Positions 16,761-25,146 of a stretch of DNA of 64,000 nucleotides are shown piece after piece. The DNA is from JBBIQH01 sp964475945 (GTDB lineage: Archaea > Thermoproteota > Nitrososphaeria > Nitrososphaerales > Nitrosocaldaceae). The position numbers and the translations under genes were made by a program. The notes below the pieces were generated by a model. It was not told where the DNA came from and made no database searches. It saw only the letters and a program-made list of their open reading frames with translations. The stretch's first letter is position 1. Each line of letters starts with the position of its first letter. The stretch is taken from assembly GCA_964475945.1 (NCBI GenBank), contig CAYYYF010000007.1:1-64000 (forward strand), written 5' to 3'.

Positions 16761-18584
16761 CTAGCTGCCTGAGCCACTACTTGAGCCTGTGCTTGAACTT
16801 GAGCTTGAACTACTCCCTCCTATACCTGCTGCCCTATACACTTGAGTGCTTACCTCTCCTAGTATGCTCTTCAACTCTTCCAACCTATTCTTTATAAGAG
16901 TAGTATCCTTCCCTGCCAATGCATCCTTAAGTGTCTGGATTGCTTTGTTTATCTTCTCTACCTGCTCACTACTTAACTTATCCTTCAGATCCTGCTTGAT
17001 AAGCTTCTCTGCTGTATATATCAAGTTATCAGCCTCATTCCTTAACTCAGCCTCCTCCTTCTTCCTCCTATCCTGCTCAGCAAACTGCTCAGCCTCTCTC
17101 TTTAGCCTCTCTATCTCTTCTTTGGATAGCTTGGTTGCTGCTGTTATGGTTATACTCTGCTCCTTGCCTGTTGCTAGATCTTTAGCACTAACATGTAGTA
17201 TACCATTAGTATCTATATCAAATGTAACCTCTATCTGAGGAACTCCCCTAGGTGCTGGTGGTATACCTGTTAATGTGAACATACCAAGTGATACGTTATC
17301 CGCTGCCATAGGCCTCTCACCCTGCACAACATGTATGGTTACTGCTGTCTGGTAGTCTGCTGCAGTGGTGAATATCTGACTCTTCTTGCATGGTATCGTT
17401 GTGTTACGCTCTATCAGCTTTGCTACCAAACCACCTTGAACCTCCACACCGAGGCTCAGTGGAGTTACATCTAATAGCACTATATCCCTTGCAATATCCC
17501 CTGCTATTATAGCACCCTGTATTGCTGCTCCTATTGCAACTGCCTCCATGGGATCTACACCTCTCTCAGGCTCCTTACCCATAACCTGCTTTACAAACTC
17601 TCTAATTATTGGCATCCTTGTAGGCCCTCCTATGAGTATTATCTTATCTATCTCCTCAGGCTTCATCTTGGCATCTGCTAGTGCCTGTAGCATAGGCCCT
17701 CTACACCTCTCTACTATTGGTCTTACTATCTCCTCTAACTTTGTCCTTGTTAATGTCATTATTAGGTTCTTAGGCTCCCTTGTCTTCTCATCGTATGCTA
17801 TGAATGGTAGGTTTATCTCTGTTGTAAGAACAGATGATAACTCTATCTTTGCCTTCTCTGCTGCCTCCCTTACCCTTGTCATAGCCATCTTATCGTTCCT
17901 TAGATCTATACCAGTCTCCTCCTTGAACCTGTTTACTATGTAATCTATCAAGGCATTATCCATATCTGTGCCTCCAAGTTGCGTATCCCCAGATGTAGCC
18001 TTAACCTCAAATACTCCTCCTCCCATCTCCATTATTGTAACATCTAGAGTGCCTCCTCCTAGATCGAATACCATTATCTTGTAATCCTTGTCTGCCTTAT
18101 CAAGTCCATATGCTAGAGCTGCTGCTGTAGGCTCTGGTATAAGCCTCCTAACCTTCAAACCTGCTATCTCACCAGCATCCTTTGTAGCCTGCCTCTGGTT
18201 ATCGTTAAAGTATGCAGGAACAGTTATAACTGCTTCTTCTACCTTCTCCCCAAGGAATGTCTCAGCATCCCTCTTTATCTTCTGGAGTATGAATGCTGAT
18301 ATCTGCTGTGGAGTATACTCCTTATCATATACCTTGAACTTGTAGTCTGTACCCATCTTACGCTTTGCTGCTATTATAGTACCTTCAGGGTTGGTAACCA
18401 TCTGCCTCCTTGCAGGCTCTCCTACAAGTAGTTGCCCATCCTTGGTAAATGCTACTACAGATGGGAATGACTTGCCGTAGAGCGATGTACCTTCTGCTGC
18501 TGGTATAATTACAGGCTTTCCCCCTATTATAACTACAGCGGCAGAGTTGCTTGTACCTAGATCTATACCTATTATCTTACCCAT
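16761..18584 (-). CDS. dnaK: DnaK (Hsp70) chaperone
   Basis: ATP-dependent Hsp70 with the nucleotide-binding domain (GIDLGTSNSAAVV, VPAYFNDNQRQATKDAG, FDLGGGTLDVTIM, IILIGGPTRMP) and the substrate domain from about 385. The ATG at 18584 gives MGKIIGIDLG, the usual N-terminus; the open frame begins four codons earlier. The extreme C-terminus is an unusual tail of almost only Ser and Gly (last 21 residues). It overlaps the end of grpE by 8 bases. Hsp70 systems are patchy in archaea and generally thought to have been acquired from bacteria. Confidence 0.97.
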   Translation of the reverse strand: MGKIIGIDLGTSNSAAVVIIGGKPVIIPAAEGTSLYGKSFPSVVAFTKDGQLLVGEPARRQMVTNPEGTIIAAKRKMGTDYKFKVYDKEYTPQQISAFILQKIKRDAETFLGEKVEEAVITVPAYFNDNQRQATKDAGEIAGLKVRRLIPEPTAAALAYGLDKADKDYKIMVFDLGGGTLDVTIMEMGGGVFEVKATSGDTQLGGTDMDNALIDYIVNRFKEETGIDLRNDKMAMTRVREAAEKAKIELSSVLTTEINLPFIAYDEKTREPKNLIMTLTRTKLEEIVRPIVERCRGPMLQALADAKMKPEEIDKIILIGGPTRMPIIREFVKQVMGKEPERGVDPMEAVAIGAAIQGAIIAGDIARDIVLLDVTPLSLGVEVQGGLVAKLIERNTTIPCKKSQIFTTAADYQTAVTIHVVQGERPMAADNVSLGMFTLTGIPPAPRGVPQIEVTFDIDTNGILHVSAKDLATGKEQSITITAATKLSKEEIERLKREAEQFAEQDRRKKEEAELRNEADNLIYTAEKLIKQDLKDKLSSEQVEKINKAIQTLKDALAGKDTTLIKNRLEELKSILGEVSTQVYRAAGIGGSSSSSSSSTGSSSGSGS

Positions 18585-19119
18585 TGCTACCATCACCCCC
18601 TTCTACTGGCTTTCTAGAAACCTCTACTAGGCTAGGTCTTATTACTCTATCATTCAACATATAACCTTTCCTTACCTCATTTATAACCGTAAGATCAGGC
18701 AATTCTGCATTGTATGTGAATGATACTGCCTCATGTAGATTAGGGTTGAATGCCTTGCCTACTGCCTCAATCTCAACAACACCAATCTCCTTAAGTATAT
18801 CATCAAGCCTCTTTAGTATGCCTTCAAGCCCAGTTACTATAGCATGTATACTCTTCTCATCACCCTTCCTAGCAATATCAACTGCCCTTACATAATCATC
18901 CCTTAAATCAAGTAGTTTAATTATGATCTTCTCAACCTCATACTTAACCCTTAACTCAGTCTCCCTCTCAAGCCTCTTCCTATAGTTATCATACTCAGCA
19001 AGTAAATACTTGTACTTGGTCTCATACTCCTTTGCTACAGCATTAGCCTTCTCTAACTCCTGCTCTAAGAGTTTTACCTTTGCAATGTCACCATCAACAC
19101 TGCTACTAGCATTACTCAT
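18577..19119 (-). CDS. grpE: GrpE nucleotide-exchange factor
   Basis: 180 residues with a long N-terminal coiled coil (about 12-65: KLLEQELEKANAVAKEYETK and onward) and the C-terminal beta domain with GVVEIEAVGKAFNPNLHEAV, the family signature. Promotes ADP release from DnaK. First gene of the grpE-dnaK-dnaJ operon; the order is the bacterial one. Confidence 0.93.
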   Translation of the reverse strand: MSNASSSVDGDIAKVKLLEQELEKANAVAKEYETKYKYLLAEYDNYRKRLERETELRVKYEVEKIIIKLLDLRDDYVRAVDIARKGDEKSIHAIVTGLEGILKRLDDILKEIGVVEIEAVGKAFNPNLHEAVSFTYNAELPDLTVINEVRKGYMLNDRVIRPSLVEVSRKPVEGGDGSNG

Positions 19120-19150
19120 AGGTATTGATTACCCTAACTAGGCTATAAAC

Positions 19151-20272
19151 CTAAAATCCTTCGTTGCTTATTATCTCACATAGTGGATTAGCCTTAATAA
19201 CTATCTCATCCTTTAACTCTTTGCCATGCTTGCTTATGATCATCTCGTGATCACGTCTTGAGCATGTAAGTATAAGCAATCTCTTATCATCATAATACCT
19301 GCTATTAGGGTCATACTTGCTAACATCATCAATATGATCCTTTAGCCTAGATAGCAGGGATTTTAGAGTTAACATTCTATCACTCCTCATACTATAGTTA
19401 TCTATGCTCCATGCAGCAAGTATCCTTGCCTTACTAGCCCTAATCTCATTCCTCCTTAAGAAGTTCCTTATCCTATCTATAAGATGCTTTGAGTACCCTT
19501 CTATGCTCCTAATGCAATTGTTTACCATACGCACAAGCATATCATTAGTAGAGTTTGCAAGCATATGGATATCAAATAATGTTAAAGTTAGATCGTCTAT
19601 GAATAACTCGCTTAAAGACTTTTCACTACTCAATATGGCATAATCGCTTATACCTTTACATGCCTCAAATGATGTTACTGTAGGCATTGTTATACTTAAT
19701 ACCTTTATTGCATATGCTACCTCTGCAGCCTCTAGTCTCATCCCTTTTATACTAGTATTCATATTCAACTCCTTACATACTTCATAGACTACACTGTCTA
19801 TGCTTGATTCTGAGCCTAGTATGTATACCATACCATCAGGCATTATGGGCATATAGCAGTAGTCTATCCTACTACTGTTTCTAGCACTTGCTGCTATGAT
19901 ATCAATTATCTCCTTGTTACCCCCTATGGCAGTTGGAATACAATATATGAATAGAGCATCCTTAAGATGTTTTGCTATGTTCTTTAACTTGCTTGATACC
20001 TCATTATATGCCTCTTGCCCTAACCTCCTAACTATTGGTGCAAAGAATATGTAATCTGCGCTTGCTATAGCACTGCTCTCAGGTTCAAGTCTTAGCAGTT
20101 GCTCATCTTGCATAAGCGTACCAATATTAGCATAAGAGAGGGCTACCTCAGGGCTTATTGATATAGCCATACCTTTATCCTCATCTACCATAGCAGTATC
20201 TATACCTTTTATTGCCAATGCCTTTGCTATACTATATCCTTCAGTGCTTACACCATATACTAGACCTCTCAT
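19151..20272 (-). CDS. Rossmann-fold protein resembling nucleotide-sugar dehydrogenases
   Basis: 373 residues. The N-terminus (RGLVYGVSTEGYSIAKALAIKG) looks like a dinucleotide-binding beta-alpha-beta unit and ADYIFFAPIV resembles the second part of such a domain; the middle helical region (AAEVAYAIKVLSITMPTVTSFEACK) resembles the dimerisation helix of UDP-glucose/GDP-mannose dehydrogenases. The catalytic Cys of that family is not obvious, and the C-terminal 80 residues are unrecognised. I treat it as a divergent, possibly non-catalytic relative. It lies 31 bases upstream of grpE on the same strand, so it may share that transcript. Confidence 0.4.
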   Translation of the reverse strand: MRGLVYGVSTEGYSIAKALAIKGIDTAMVDEDKGMAISISPEVALSYANIGTLMQDEQLLRLEPESSAIASADYIFFAPIVRRLGQEAYNEVSSKLKNIAKHLKDALFIYCIPTAIGGNKEIIDIIAASARNSSRIDYCYMPIMPDGMVYILGSESSIDSVVYEVCKELNMNTSIKGMRLEAAEVAYAIKVLSITMPTVTSFEACKGISDYAILSSEKSLSELFIDDLTLTLFDIHMLANSTNDMLVRMVNNCIRSIEGYSKHLIDRIRNFLRRNEIRASKARILAAWSIDNYSMRSDRMLTLKSLLSRLKDHIDDVSKYDPNSRYYDDKRLLILTCSRRDHEMIISKHGKELKDEIVIKANPLCEIISNEGF

Positions 20273-20322
20273 TACACTCGATTTAGATTAAAGATTATTT
20301 AAGGGATTGGAGTAATCTTACT

Positions 20323-20333
20323 TGGTAGCCTGG
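20323..20333 (+). promoter_or_regulatory. tRNA-Gln leader copy of the 5' acceptor strand (pairs with 3' acceptor + CCA)
   Basis: The 11 bases TGGTAGCCTGG just upstream of the tRNA can pair along their whole length with the tRNA 3' end CCGGGCTACCA (20428-20438): ten Watson-Crick pairs and one G-U. The last seven bases (AGCCTGG) are a one-mismatch copy of the true 5' acceptor strand AGCCCGG, and the first four complement the discriminator and CCA. One base separates the copy from tRNA position 1. The same arrangement precedes initiator tRNA-Met. Pairing is seen directly; function is inferred. Confidence 0.7.
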
Positions 20334-20334
20334 C

Positions 20335-20438
20335 AGCCCGGTGGAGGGTTCTATCAATAAATACCTGCCGAGTGTAGCGGTCAAGCATGGGGGCCTTTGG
20401 AGCCCCAGACCCCAGTTCGAATCTGGGCCGGGCTACCA
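20335..20438 (+). tRNA. tRNA-Gln (UUG) with D-arm intron
   Basis: Mature cloverleaf after removing 20345-20372: acceptor AGCCCGG (20335-20341) with CCGGGCT (20428-20434), discriminator A, encoded CCA (20436-20438). D stem GTGT/GCAT, anticodon stem GGGGC/GCCCC, loop CTTTGGA giving anticodon TTG, variable AGAC, T arm CCCAG-TTCGAAT-CTGGG. Without intron removal no D arm can form. The intron lies between positions 10 and 11, a non-canonical site. Confidence 0.9.
20345..20372 (+). other. 28-nt BHB intron in tRNA-Gln (between positions 10 and 11)
   Basis: Relaxed bulge-helix-bulge: central 4-bp helix CGGT (20339-20342) with GCCG (20367-20370), one G-U; first 3-nt bulge GGA (20343-20345), second bulge AGT (20371-20373); inner helix GGGT (20346-20349) with ACCT (20363-20366). 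Cleavage after the second base of each bulge removes exactly the 28 bases needed to restore the tRNA. No strong outer helix forms from the adjacent exons. Confidence 0.85.
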
Positions 20439-20502
20439 ACTTTACTGAAATCTAACAAAATTAAATAATATAGATAGTTTTAATATTTAATTAATTGGTT
20501 AT

Positions 20503-22727
20503 CTACTCCTTGTCTATAAACTCATCTGCCTTTGGTGGTTCTGGATTAAGGCCCTTCCTCTTCCTTATCTCTGCTATCAAATGAGCAGTAAGCGATGCTG
20601 GCACTGCCTGCCACATCTTAAAGTGGGTATTCCACATAGCCTTTCCTGCTGTAGCACCGCGCATAACCTCTGAGAGATCTGATGTCTCAGCAGCAGGTAT
20701 CTCACCTTGCACTATTGCAATAACACCCTTCTGATCCATATTAAGCAACTTACCCCTCTTACTTGATAATACTCCAGCAACTGCACCTATCATATCAACT
20801 GGGCATCTTACCTCTATACCAAGTATAGGCTCAAGTATTACAGGATCCGCGCTAAGCATAGCACCCATTATAGCCCTCCTTGCTGCTGGTAAGAGCTGTG
20901 CTAACGTTCTATGTGCAGGATCCTCATGGGGTACAAAATGATGTAGGATAACCTTAACACCTCTACACTGCTCCTGCACAAGCGGGCCTGCAAGCATAAC
21001 ATCTGTGAACCCTGAACGTAGTGAGTCCATCGACTCCTGCAGGTACTGCACACCCTTTGTAGCATCAACAAATACATTACTACCCTCTATTGCTACTATA
21101 CCCCTAGCCTCATCTGCATTCCAACCCTTCTCCCTTAATATACCTGCTATCTGCTTCCTATCCATATTCTCATTTATCTTCCCTGTTACAAGCATCTCTA
21201 TAACATCCTCGCTTAATGGTTCTACTCTTACATACACCTTGTTATGTCTGTTAGGTGACTTTGCCATAACTGGTCCTGCACTACCTCTTATAGACTCCCT
21301 ATAGTTTATCAATGGTTTAGAGGTTACTATCTCTAACCCTTGCTGCTGGAGTAGTGTAGTAGCAATCTCTAAATGCAATACACCCATACCAGCAAGTAGC
21401 ATCTCACCAGTCTCCTCGTTTATCTTAACCACTAGATTTGGATCCTCTATGCTTAACCTTCTTAATGCCTCTACAAGCTTTGGTAGATCCTTTGGGTGCT
21501 TGGGCTCTATTGCAACTGTAACCACAGGCTCAGATACATACCTTATAGACTCGAATGGTGCTATATCCTTTATACTTGCTATAGTCTCACCAGCCCTAGC
21601 ATGCTCTAAGCCTAGAAGTGCTGGGATATTCCCTGCTGTAAGCCTACCAACTATCTCCCTGTATGGTCCCATGAACATTGTTACGGATTGAACCCTTTCA
21701 CTCCTCTTACTGCCTATAAGGTATACCTGATCACCATCGCTTATTGTACCAGAGTAAAGCCTCCCCACAGCAACAGGTCCTGCCTGAGGATCTACTACAA
21801 CATTGGTTACCATCATAACAGTAGGTCCATTCTCATCACATTCTAACAATGCCTTACCAACATCTGAGTTAAGATCTCCTTTCCATATCTTTGGTATCCT
21901 GTATTTCTGTGCAACATGTGGTGGAGGATGGTGCTTGACTACCATGCTAAGTATTGCTTCATGCAATGGTACCCTTTGTGCAAGCTCCCTATATCCATCA
22001 GTGCTAGTGTACGCATCATAGACATCCCTGAACTTGAAGCCCTTCTTTGCTGCTATGCTAGCAGTTATACCCCATCTATCCTTTGCTGATCCAAATGCTA
22101 CACTATCACTCTGTATGCTAACCTTCCACTTATCCCTGAACTCAGGCTCTGCATATATATCTATTAGCCTATTAAAGTCTGCTATTATCCTTGCTAGCCA
22201 CTCCTGCATCTTATCTGGTGTAAGCCTTAGCTCCTTCACAAGCCTGTCTATCTTGTTTATATAAAGCACTGGTCTAACCCTCTCCTCCAATGCCTGCCTT
22301 GTAACAGTCTCTGTCTGCGTCATTATGCCTTCAACAGAATCACATACTACACATACACCATCTATTGCCCTTAGACTCCTTGTAACTCTACCAGTGAAGT
22401 CTATATGCCCAGGTGTATCTATCATGTTTATTACATAAGGCTTACCCTCATACTCATAGTAGAGTGTTACATTTGCTGCCTTTATGGTCATCTGTCTCTG
22501 CTGCTCAAGATCCCAGTAGTCGAGTGCTAATGCCTCTCCAGCAACGCTAGGGCTTATCATACCTGTTGCAGCAAGTAGGCTATCACTCATAGTAGTCTTG
22601 CCATGATCTACATGGGCTATTACACCAAAATCATTCGGGTATGAAGCTTATAACTTCATACCTTTCGAATCTGGTCCTTCTGCCCAATTATCTTCAATGC
22701 CTCTTGTACTGTCTTGAATCTAGGCAT
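20503..22727 (-). CDS. fusA: Translation elongation factor 2 (EF-2), interrupted by a BHB intron
   Basis: GTPase that drives ribosomal translocation. The coding sequence is join(20503..22631, 22664..22727) on the minus strand. Exon 1 encodes the first 21 residues (MPRFKTVQEALKIIGQKDQIR plus one base); exon 2 continues NFGVIAHVDHGKTT, containing the P-loop, then MSDSLLAATG, DTPGHIDF (G3) and INKID (G4). The spliced protein has 730 residues, the normal archaeal length; an unspliced message would stop after 23 codons. The diphthamide region is near residue 600. The ATG at 22727 lies inside the 3' end of tiaS (34-nt overlap). The intron is the outstanding feature. Confidence 0.95.
22632..22663 (-). 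other. 32-nt BHB intron in EF-2 mRNA
   Basis: Textbook archaeal splice structure in coding DNA. Central helix TTCG (22666-22669) with CGAA (22634-22637), all Watson-Crick; bulges AAA (22663-22665) and TGA (22631-22633); inner 9-bp perfect stem GGTATGAAG/CTTCATACC closed by a 7-nt loop. Cutting after the second base of each bulge removes 32 bases, which restores frame and the exact conserved EF-2 sequence QIRNFGVIAHVDHGK. The intron holds an in-frame TGA. Confidence 0.93.
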
Positions 22728-24097
22728 ACCTTATGCACCTCGTTAAGATTATTTAATTCTTTATCCTCTTCTATAGCATACCTTTTGAACCACTCTATGC
22801 TATCAAGATTATAGTTGCGTCTAGCAATAGCATTATTATCATACCTCTGCAATGGCTTAGTTAGATGCCTATGTGCCTTTGCATCTGGTATGTATAGCCC
22901 TACGCTTATCCTCCTAGGCAGCTCTACAGCAACCTTGCTCAAATCCTTGCTCCTATATCCACAATGGTTGCATCCATACCCTTTCCCTTTGCCCTCTGAT
23001 TTAAGCCTCTTACCGCATATGCATAATGGATTCATGTAAAGATAGCTCTTTGCTAGGGAGAGAACCTTTATATACTCAATATTAAGTACCTTTGGGTTCT
23101 TCCTTGTACCCTTCCTTACGCTTGCACCAATCTCTACTATATCCCCTTCAACAAGCATACTTGCTATACTGCCTAGACCAGTAGGCTCATACACAGCACA
23201 CCTTACCCTTGCATCAGCATTCTCCAAATCAAAGAATACATGTGCACCTTCTATAACCTCTGGCTTACTTGCAACCCTGCCTATAAGATAACCTGATGTA
23301 TAAGCCTTAAGTCTTTTGCAGTCTAAAGGTAATGCAAGATGGGCATTTGTACCTTGATTACTCTTGAATACCATATAGCCTTGCATATCTTCTTTTATAT
23401 CAAGCATCCTTAATGCCTTAACAAGTATGTAGGGATCCTCTCCCCTTATACCACAAAGCACTGGGTCTGGGCCATGTGGTGTTATAAGAACCCTCTTATG
23501 CTTATAGTCATAGTTGTTGAATGTGTATGGCCTAGTGCTTATATCCATGGCTATAACACTCTGCTCATCTATAAGCCTTGGCTTACCACAGTTCTCAAGC
23601 CTTCTATAAGCAATTACCTCATATGTATGATCAGCAGAGTCTATGTACATACTTGTACCTATTGCTGCAAGTGCACCTACTATACCTTGGCCATTACCTA
23701 ATGTATGATACTCAATACCATACTTATCAGCAAGTTGCAGTGCCCTCTTCTTGCTTAGAACCTTGCATAGTGCATCTTTAGCAAAATCTACAAGCTCTTG
23801 GTTAGCATAACCATGGTAGAATGCTATACTAGGGTTTGCACCATAGCCTATACATGACTCATCTACAAGTATCTTTAGTATATCCTCCTTCAACTCCCTT
23901 GCTGCTGGATCTATCTTTATACATACAGCACCATTGCCCCTAGTCTTCCAAGGTATATTTGGGTTCAGCCTTGCAAGTAAAGGATAATCTAGTATCTTAA
24001 GACCCTTTGATAATAAAAAATCAATCACTCTATATGCTAGATATGTTGTGCATCCACCCTCCCTACTATCTGTATCATCAAAGCCTATAAGCAGCAT
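22694..24097 (-). CDS. tiaS: tRNA(Ile2) 2-agmatinylcytidine synthetase
   Basis: Adds agmatine to C34 of tRNA-Ile2 so that it reads AUA. It starts with LLIGFDDTDSREGGCTT, the family N-terminus, and contains YGANPSIAFYHG and NGQGIVGALAAIG; an OB-fold follows, and a zinc ribbon (CICGKRLKSEGKGKGYGCNH, CxC...CxxC) lies near the C-terminus. The start is the ATG at 24097, overlapping the TAA of the upstream RAM gene by one base (TAATG); the frame is open further upstream. The 3' end overlaps EF-2 exon 1, linking two translation genes in one transcript. Confidence 0.93.
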   Translation of the reverse strand: MLLIGFDDTDSREGGCTTYLAYRVIDFLLSKGLKILDYPLLARLNPNIPWKTRGNGAVCIKIDPAARELKEDILKILVDESCIGYGANPSIAFYHGYANQELVDFAKDALCKVLSKKRALQLADKYGIEYHTLGNGQGIVGALAAIGTSMYIDSADHTYEVIAYRRLENCGKPRLIDEQSVIAMDISTRPYTFNNYDYKHKRVLITPHGPDPVLCGIRGEDPYILVKALRMLDIKEDMQGYMVFKSNQGTNAHLALPLDCKRLKAYTSGYLIGRVASKPEVIEGAHVFFDLENADARVRCAVYEPTGLGSIASMLVEGDIVEIGASVRKGTRKNPKVLNIEYIKVLSLAKSYLYMNPLCICGKRLKSEGKGKGYGCNHCGYRSKDLSKVAVELPRRISVGLYIPDAKAHRHLTKPLQRYDNNAIARRNYNLDSIEWFKRYAIEEDKELNNLNEVHKVCLDSRQYKRH

Positions 24098-24330
24098 TAA
24101 CTCTCTATTACTATCATGGTTAGGGTTGATCTTACATTTGGCAATCTCCTTATCTTCCATGTTATAGTCTCCTTAACCTTCTCCATGTTATCACTCTCTA
24201 CCTTTGCTATTATATCATATACACCATATACTGTGTATACCTCCTTAACACTATCCAACTGCTTCAGTTCCTTTATCAGTGATTCCTCTGAGCCCATCTC
24301 AGCATTTATAAGCACAAATGCCATCGGCAT
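24097..24330 (-). CDS. Stand-alone Lrp/AsnC ligand-binding (RAM) domain protein
   Basis: 77 residues: FVLINAEMGSEESLIKELKQL, then VYTVYGVYDIIAKVES and a final beta strand, the alpha-beta sandwich of Lrp/AsnC effector domains with no DNA-binding HTH. Such single-domain proteins form oligomers and may bind amino acids or modulate full-length Lrp proteins. It is coupled to tiaS by a one-base stop/start overlap. It is divergent from the Lrp-TRASH regulator, 150 bases away. Confidence 0.85.
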   Translation of the reverse strand: MPMAFVLINAEMGSEESLIKELKQLDSVKEVYTVYGVYDIIAKVESDNMEKVKETITWKIRRLPNVRSTLTMIVIES

Positions 24331-24404
24331 GCAATTACATAAGCATACATATTATTAAATATATTGCAAAAGAAGGCTTAAATAAAGGCTTCTTAGTAGA
24401 ATAT

Positions 24405-24467
24405 ATAGATGGGCGATCTGACCCGAGAGGGGATGAAGAAATCAGTTAGATTTAACTAACCATCTAT
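24405..24467 (+). ncRNA. Candidate structured 5' leader RNA upstream of copper regulator
   Basis: An 8-bp perfect closing stem ATAGATGG (24405-24412) with CCATCTAT (24460-24467) encloses CTGA (24418-24421) that can pair with TCAG (24442-24445) and a CCC-GAGA-GGG hairpin (24422-24431) with a GNRA-type loop followed by GATGA, reminiscent of a kink-turn. It ends 13 bases before the regulator start. I do not recognise a riboswitch class. Alternative pairings exist (GTTAG/CTAAC). Confidence 0.4.
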
Positions 24468-24480
24468 TCTTAATATAAGA

Positions 24481-25059
24481 ATGGTAATGCTTGATGATCT
24501 AGATAGAGCAATAATACAACTTCTCATACATGATGGTAGGCAGTCATTTAGGAGGTTAGCGTATAGACTAAATGTTAGCGTACCAACTGTAAAGTCTAGA
24601 TATACTAGGCTAGTAAACCTTGGCATAATAAAGAGGGTAAGTGCAGTAGTTGATGCATCAAAGATAGGTTATGTAACAGCGCTTATATCATTTAAGATCG
24701 ATCCCTCTGATGTAGATAGCATGGTAGAGAGGCTTAATGCTTTAGATTGCGTAGAGGGTATAATGCTTACCACAGGAGAAGCAAACATGCTTGTCAAGGT
24801 TACACTTAATGATCTTCAGTCACTTGAGGATTTTAAAGTAAGGATGCTAAGCAGAGCACAGATAATCTCTACCCAAATAGTAACTAGGGTTATAAAGGAT
24901 GAGCCTAGTGGGAGCAATATTCTATACATAAGGTTAACATGCAGCTACTGCAAAGGTAGCATAGCAGGGGAGCCATTGGTGTTTAGCGCTAATGGTAAGG
25001 AGTATCTGCTCTGCTGTAGATCATGCTTAAGGTTACTCAAGGAAGAGGTAAGTAAGTAA
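24481..25059 (+). CDS. Lrp/AsnC-type HTH regulator with C-terminal TRASH metal-binding domain
   Basis: 192 residues in three parts: winged HTH (about 4-55, LDRAIIQLLIHDGRQSFRRL), RAM-like domain (about 63-135), and a C-terminal TRASH domain with Cys154, Cys157, Cys178, Cys179 and Cys182 (CSYC...CCRSC). This is the architecture of archaeal copper sensors of the CopT/CopR type. The copper ATPase gene follows 87 bases downstream, so copper control of copA is the natural reading. The start ATG at 24481 fits the HTH; a candidate RNA structure lies just upstream. Confidence 0.88.
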   Translation: MVMLDDLDRAIIQLLIHDGRQSFRRLAYRLNVSVPTVKSRYTRLVNLGIIKRVSAVVDASKIGYVTALISFKIDPSDVDSMVERLNALDCVEGIMLTTGEANMLVKVTLNDLQSLEDFKVRMLSRAQIISTQIVTRVIKDEPSGSNILYIRLTCSYCKGSIAGEPLVFSANGKEYLLCCRSCLRLLKEEVSK

Positions 25060-25146
25060 TACTATTAACATATGTAAAGTCTCATATGATCAAACTTTAA
25101 GGATTTCAATGGAGAGTATTAAATATATCAAAGACTAATCTATACT

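Noticed and set aside
20503..22590. EF-2 as a truncated gene or frameshift error starting at 22590
   Set aside because: The missing N-terminus including the P-loop is present upstream, separated by an exact BHB structure whose removal restores the expected sequence. A random error would not create a 9-bp stem plus a complementary 4-bp central helix.
24405..24467. Known riboswitch class (fluoride, SAM or similar) or C/D box sRNA
   Set aside because: The conserved cores I remember for these classes are not matched, and no standard C box (RTGATGA) is present.
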